A stretch of 17,632 nt of DNA from Actinomycetota bacterium (lineage in GTDB: Bacteria > Actinomycetota > Actinomycetes > Nanopelagicales > Nanopelagicaceae), in assembly GCA_947463335.1 (NCBI GenBank), contig CANHRF010000007.1:1-17632 (forward strand). Direction: 5' to 3'. The translations under genes and the position numbers were made by a program. Positions 14,862-17,632 of the stretch are shown one piece after another (the stretch's first letter is position 1; each line of letters begins with the position of its first letter). Under the pieces are notes generated by a model that was not told where the DNA came from, made no database searches, and was given only the letters and a program-made list of their open reading frames with translations.

Positions 14862-14867
14862 ACAGTA
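14862..14867 (-). promoter_or_regulatory. -10 element of the dinG promoter (leaderless)
   Basis: On the minus strand TACTGT (TAnnnT) is followed by six bases (GCGCCT) and then the dinG ATG. There is no ribosome binding site. The -35 region is weak. Confidence 0.5.
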
Positions 14868-14918
14868 GCGATATTTGGTCGCGAGAAGTCGTTGTGAAAC
14901 TGCATTAGTGGTTAACTA

Positions 14919-16049
14919 TTAAAGAACTTGTTCACGGTTTAATGATTTAAAGAAGTAAGTTGAAGCAACTAAGGCAATCAAAATAACGCTATAGGCGGCT
15001 GCAAAACCAAAGGCTTCACTGACAAATCCCATTATCCAAGGCGATGCTCCACTGGAAATTCCCATTCCGATTACAAAGACGGCGATTCCACGATCAGCGC
15101 CTTGCGGGCTAGCTGATGCATTTGCAATAGCGATAGCTGCGCAAGGACCGATGCCGAGTGCGGTGATAATTAATCCGATTATTGTCAAAATTGGCGAGCC
15201 AGCAAAGATGATTAGCAGAGTTCCGGCAGTTATCGTAATAATTGCGACGTTCCAGATGCGATGCAGGTTGTAAGTTTTCTTAGTTGATAAATAAATGCGA
15301 CTTAAGGCGATGAAGTAAGGGCCTACTGTTGCAAATAAAATCGCGACCTTTACCCCAGCACCGCGATCGGTGAGCAAATCTAAGGCCCAAGTCGAAAGTG
15401 ATACCTCCATCATAATTGTCATAAATGAAAATAAGAGGATATAAATAATCGGTTTATCCCAGACAATTTTCGTCGTTTCACCTGAAGGTTCTGGCCGCGC
15501 ATCTAATTGAGGTACTAATAAGAGTCCAAATATGCCAATAACAACAGCAGTGGTTGCCATCGTGTAGCGCCAAGGAATTTCAACTTGAGTTGTTAAGCCA
15601 ATGACCGTGGGTGAGAGCGCACCAACAAATAAGCCCACACCGGTTGTCCGAAACATATTCTTGAGCGCGGTCTTGGAGTGTGAACCCAGGATCGCAGTCG
15701 TGGTATTTCCTGCCACAACCGAACCCGCCGCAAAAAATATCACTGCGGGGACAGAGAAATAGATACTTGGACTTAAGCAGTACAGCAACGATCCGCCGAT
15801 TAATAGGAGCCAACCAAATCTAATTGTTTGATGGGCTGGGCGCTGATGGCCACCTTTGATCAGGGCAATTGAAATAAAGACTAAAGAGAGAGCCAGTCCA
15901 ATATTGTGCCAACTGGCAACTACGCGGGAAATCTCGAAATCGCGTTTGATCAGTTGAATCGAAAAAGTCATTGAACCCATTAGATAAGAGCTCAGCGAAT
16001 TTAGAAGTACTAGGCGCTGCACAAGTTTGCGCGGTAAAGCCTGCTGCAC
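14919..16049 (-). CDS. MFS transporter, 12 transmembrane segments
   Basis: A 376-residue membrane protein with about twelve hydrophobic helices in two halves, separated by a hydrophilic loop near residues 186-198 (QLDARPEPSGETTK). The layout is that of the major facilitator superfamily; the typical loop 2-3 signature is weak. Helix-rich stretches include GWLLLIGGSLLYCLSPSIYF and ILTIIGLIITALGIGPCAAI. The substrate and direction of transport cannot be told. It is divergent from the dioxygenase gene, with a strong palindrome between them, so it might export or import an aromatic compound, but this is context only. GTG at 16049 is preferred because AAGGAG lies six bases upstream. The TTG one codon earlier (16052) is only three bases from it. 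Confidence 0.85.
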   Translation of the reverse strand: MQQALPRKLVQRLVLLNSLSSYLMGSMTFSIQLIKRDFEISRVVASWHNIGLALSLVFISIALIKGGHQRPAHQTIRFGWLLLIGGSLLYCLSPSIYFSVPAVIFFAAGSVVAGNTTTAILGSHSKTALKNMFRTTGVGLFVGALSPTVIGLTTQVEIPWRYTMATTAVVIGIFGLLLVPQLDARPEPSGETTKIVWDKPIIYILLFSFMTIMMEVSLSTWALDLLTDRGAGVKVAILFATVGPYFIALSRIYLSTKKTYNLHRIWNVAIITITAGTLLIIFAGSPILTIIGLIITALGIGPCAAIAIANASASPQGADRGIAVFVIGMGISSGASPWIMGFVSEAFGFAAAYSVILIALVASTYFFKSLNREQVL

Positions 16050-16156
16050 CAAAGACTCCTTATTTAAAGATAAAAACTTCTTTCAATACATAAAAGCCTA
16101 GTGGAAATGCTTCAAGAATTAGCCTATAAAACGCTCACTCATCCTCATATTAAATA

Positions 16157-16174
16157 TAGTTGAAATTTCAACTA
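16157..16174. promoter_or_regulatory. 18-bp perfect palindromic operator, MarR-like
   Basis: TAGTTGAAATTTCAACTA is self-complementary over all 18 bases. It covers the -35 hexamer (16160-16165) and part of the spacer of the dioxygenase promoter. A bound dimer would block RNA polymerase. The size and AT-centred symmetry fit MarR-family operators. No MarR gene is in the window. Confidence 0.75.
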
Positions 16175-16188
16175 CATTGAGATATGAT
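16160..16188 (+). promoter_or_regulatory. Near-consensus, leaderless promoter of the dioxygenase gene
   Basis: TTGAAA (16160-16165), 17 bases, then TATGAT (16183-16188): each hexamer is one base off consensus at ideal spacing. The ATG at 16195 follows after six bases with no Shine-Dalgarno. The transcript should begin at the start codon. Confidence 0.75.
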
Positions 16189-16194
16189 CCATTT

Positions 16195-16965
16195 ATGAAG
16201 ATGCCGGCTTTATATATTGGCCATGGAGCACCTATGTTGCTCGATGATCTTCTCTGGACATCTCAACTTCGCGATCTTTCAGGGAAAATCCAACGCCCTA
16301 CCGCGATCTTAATTGTTTCAGCGCACTGGGAATCTGCGCCAATTACCATCAGCAATCCTGCCGCCAACACTCCCCTTGTTTACGACTTCAGCGGATTTGA
16401 TCGCAAGTTTTACGAGATGACCTATAACTCACCAGATGCCTCAACGCTTGCTACAAAAGTTAAGGCGCTGATGCCAAAGACCGAAAGTATTGCGCAAAGT
16501 AATCGCGGCTTAGATCACGGTGCGTGGGTGCCACTTCGCGTGATGTATCCAGATGCTGATATTCCAGTCTTGCAAATGTCTATGCCAACTTCTGATCCTG
16601 GAAAGTTAATGGAAATCGGTAAGCGTTTGCAACCTCTGCGCGATGAAGGTGTTTTGATTATCGGATCCGGCTTTATGACCCACGGACTTCGATATTTAAC
16701 TGATTGGAGCCCGGAGGCAAAGGCGCCAACTTGGTCCTCTGATTTCGATCTGTGGGCAGCAGATGCTTTATCTCGTGGTGATGTTGATGCACTTGCTTCA
16801 TATAAAGATATTGCGCCCGCTGTGCAATACGCGCACCCAACGGTCGAACACTTCACTCCCCTATTTATAACTTTGGGGGCAGCAACTGATACATCTGTCG
16901 CTCCAGAAACGCTTATAGATGGTTATTTCATGGGCCTTGCAAAGCGTTCAATCTTGGTTGCTTAA
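16195..16965 (+). CDS. LigB/DODA-type extradiol ring-cleavage dioxygenase (YgiD-like)
   Basis: A 256-residue class III extradiol dioxygenase-fold protein of the 4,5-DOPA dioxygenase (YgiD) group, which opens catechol-type rings with O2 at a metal centre. Candidate metal ligands and active-site residues are H10 in YIGHGAPM, H44 in VSAHWES, H108 in GLDHGAWVPL, H163 in GSGFMTHGLRY and H219 in HPTVEHFTPLF. PNLxYDF-like LVYDFSGF at 61-68 and the length fit the family. The natural substrate of such bacterial enzymes is mostly unknown. The open frame reaches back to a TTG at 16177, but that codon is upstream of the -10. I chose the ATG at 16195, exactly six bases after TATGAT. Its promoter overlaps a perfect palindrome, so it is probably repressed until an inducer appears. 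The terminator at 17004-17037 follows. Confidence 0.9.
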   Translation: MKMPALYIGHGAPMLLDDLLWTSQLRDLSGKIQRPTAILIVSAHWESAPITISNPAANTPLVYDFSGFDRKFYEMTYNSPDASTLATKVKALMPKTESIAQSNRGLDHGAWVPLRVMYPDADIPVLQMSMPTSDPGKLMEIGKRLQPLRDEGVLIIGSGFMTHGLRYLTDWSPEAKAPTWSSDFDLWAADALSRGDVDALASYKDIAPAVQYAHPTVEHFTPLFITLGAATDTSVAPETLIDGYFMGLAKRSILVA

Positions 16966-17003
16966 CCATTTTACTTAGTTAAGTCAGATCAAATTAGAGC
17001 AAT

Positions 17004-17037
17004 AAAAAACCCGCCGCTGTTAGGCGACGGGTTTTTT
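17004..17037. terminator. Bidirectional terminator between the dioxygenase gene and nrdJ
   Basis: AAAAAACCCGCCGC, a loop TGTTAG, and a GCGACGGGTTTTTT arm form an 8-bp GC-rich stem flanked by A and T runs, so either strand ends in a T-run. The single mispair is C-A on the plus strand but a U-G wobble on the minus strand, so it should work better for nrdJ. Confidence 0.85.
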
Positions 17038-17056
17038 ACCGGGGGTTAATTAATTT

Positions 17057-17632
17057 TTAGCTGCAACCTGATGTATTGCCGCAACCTTCGCAGACGAAGC
17101 AAGCGCCAGACATACGCATCTTGACGCCACAAGTCATACAAAGTGGTGCATCTGATTTGATTCCCATTGATTCTAGGAGATCAGAAGATGAACCAATTGT
17201 TGGTGCTAGTGGAGCAGGTTCAATTTTTACAGCCACAGGAGCCGCCACAGGAGCAACTACCGCTTGTGCTTTTGGGGTATCAACACTCGCAGGTGCTGCA
17301 TCTTGTGTGTACTCGCCTGTTTCAAGGGCGCGTGCGCGCTCTGAAGCAGTGAATAGACCCATCGCTGAACGCTGATCGAATGGCAAGTAATCAAGTGCTA
17401 AACGACGGAAGATGTAATCCATCATTGATTGCGCCATACGGATATCAGCATCATCTGTCATACCAGCTGGCTCAAAGCGCAAGTTAGTGAACTTCTCGAC
17501 GAAGGTCTCTAGTGGCACGCCGTATTGCAGGCCAATTGATACCGCAATTGAGAAGGCATCCATTACGCCGGCAAGAGTTGAACCTTGCTTGCCAAGCTTT
17601 AGGAATACTTCACCAAGTGCGCCATCGGCATA
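17057..17632 (-). CDS. nrdJ: Adenosylcobalamin-dependent (class II) ribonucleotide reductase, C-terminal part, cut by window edge
   Basis: The last 191 residues of the B12-dependent reductase that makes deoxyribonucleotides from ribonucleotides without oxygen. The visible part opens with GALGEVFLKLGKQGSTLAGV, then MDAFSIAVSIGLQYGVPLET, FTNLRFEPAGMTDD and YIFRRLALDYLPF, all typical of the NrdJ C-terminal region. After a Pro/Ala-rich linker comes a zinc-ribbon tail, CMTCGVKMRMSGACFVCEGC, ending GNTSGCS. In class II enzymes this Cys-rich tail passes electrons from thioredoxin to the active site. The frame stays open to the window edge, so the start is outside. An internal Met at the MDAFS segment is not a start. 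The gene ends at 17057 and faces the dioxygenase gene across the shared terminator. Confidence 0.95.
   Translation of the reverse strand, partial: YADGALGEVFLKLGKQGSTLAGVMDAFSIAVSIGLQYGVPLETFVEKFTNLRFEPAGMTDDADIRMAQSMMDYIFRRLALDYLPFDQRSAMGLFTASERARALETGEYTQDAAPASVDTPKAQAVVAPVAAPVAVKIEPAPLAPTIGSSSDLLESMGIKSDAPLCMTCGVKMRMSGACFVCEGCGNTSGCS

Noticed and set aside
16177..16194. TTG start adding six residues to the dioxygenase
   Set aside because: This codon lies upstream of and within the -10 region of the predicted promoter; the ATG at 16195 gives the family N-terminus.

Overview
The window looks like a chromosomal piece of a small-genome, moderate-GC actinobacterium. The freshwater acI / Nanopelagicales type is my best guess, but it is an inference from content, not a database result. 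Actinobacterial marks are the ParE - DUF7455 - principal sigma factor cluster, a sigma factor with a Lys/Ala-rich N-terminal tail, a SAM-IV type riboswitch in front of metX, a DUF4192 protein, HmuT-type haem transport and class II ribonucleotide reductase. Genes are packed tightly, convergent genes abut or overlap, and several start codons sit exactly six bases after a -10 element, which suggests leaderless mRNAs.

Layout. 1-554 (-): 5' part of a type IIA topoisomerase B subunit (ParE/GyrB). 787-996 (+): DUF7455 zinc-ribbon protein. 997-2877 (-): CDGSH iron-sulfur protein and, upstream of it, the principal sigma factor. 2942-4042 (-): homoserine O-acetyltransferase metX with a SAM-IV riboswitch (about 4060-4167). 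4239-5976 (+): a five-codon leader ORF, a Mak-like ROK fructokinase and an inositol-monophosphatase-family enzyme. 5982-7699 (-): a DUF4192 protein and a secreted PKD-domain protein. 7779-8246 (+): Nudix hydrolase. 8208-10701 (-): hmuT-hmuU-hmuV, a haem-type ABC importer with overlapping genes. 10786-12299 (+): two translationally coupled secreted proteins sharing one cysteine scaffold, divergent from hmuT. 12257-14855 (-): DinG-like helicase and a TetR regulator. 14919-16049 (-): MFS transporter. 16195-16965 (+): LigB/DODA-type extradiol dioxygenase behind a promoter overlapped by a perfect 18-bp palindrome. 17057-17632 (-): 3' part of nrdJ, facing the dioxygenase across a shared terminator.

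How the parts work together. The most system-like block is 8208-12299. An HmuTUV importer is divergent from two exported proteins with a neocarzinostatin-like disulfide pattern, a domain type I associate with actinobacterial HtaA haem-binding surface proteins. I read it as a haem-capture module that may lack a classical HtaA domain. MetX is controlled by S-adenosylmethionine. The dioxygenase appears to be controlled by an unlinked MarR-like repressor. Much of the rest is housekeeping.

No tRNA, rRNA, CRISPR array, insertion sequence or prophage gene was seen. No stretch longer than 300 bases lacks a gene; the longest are 555-786 and 4043-4256.
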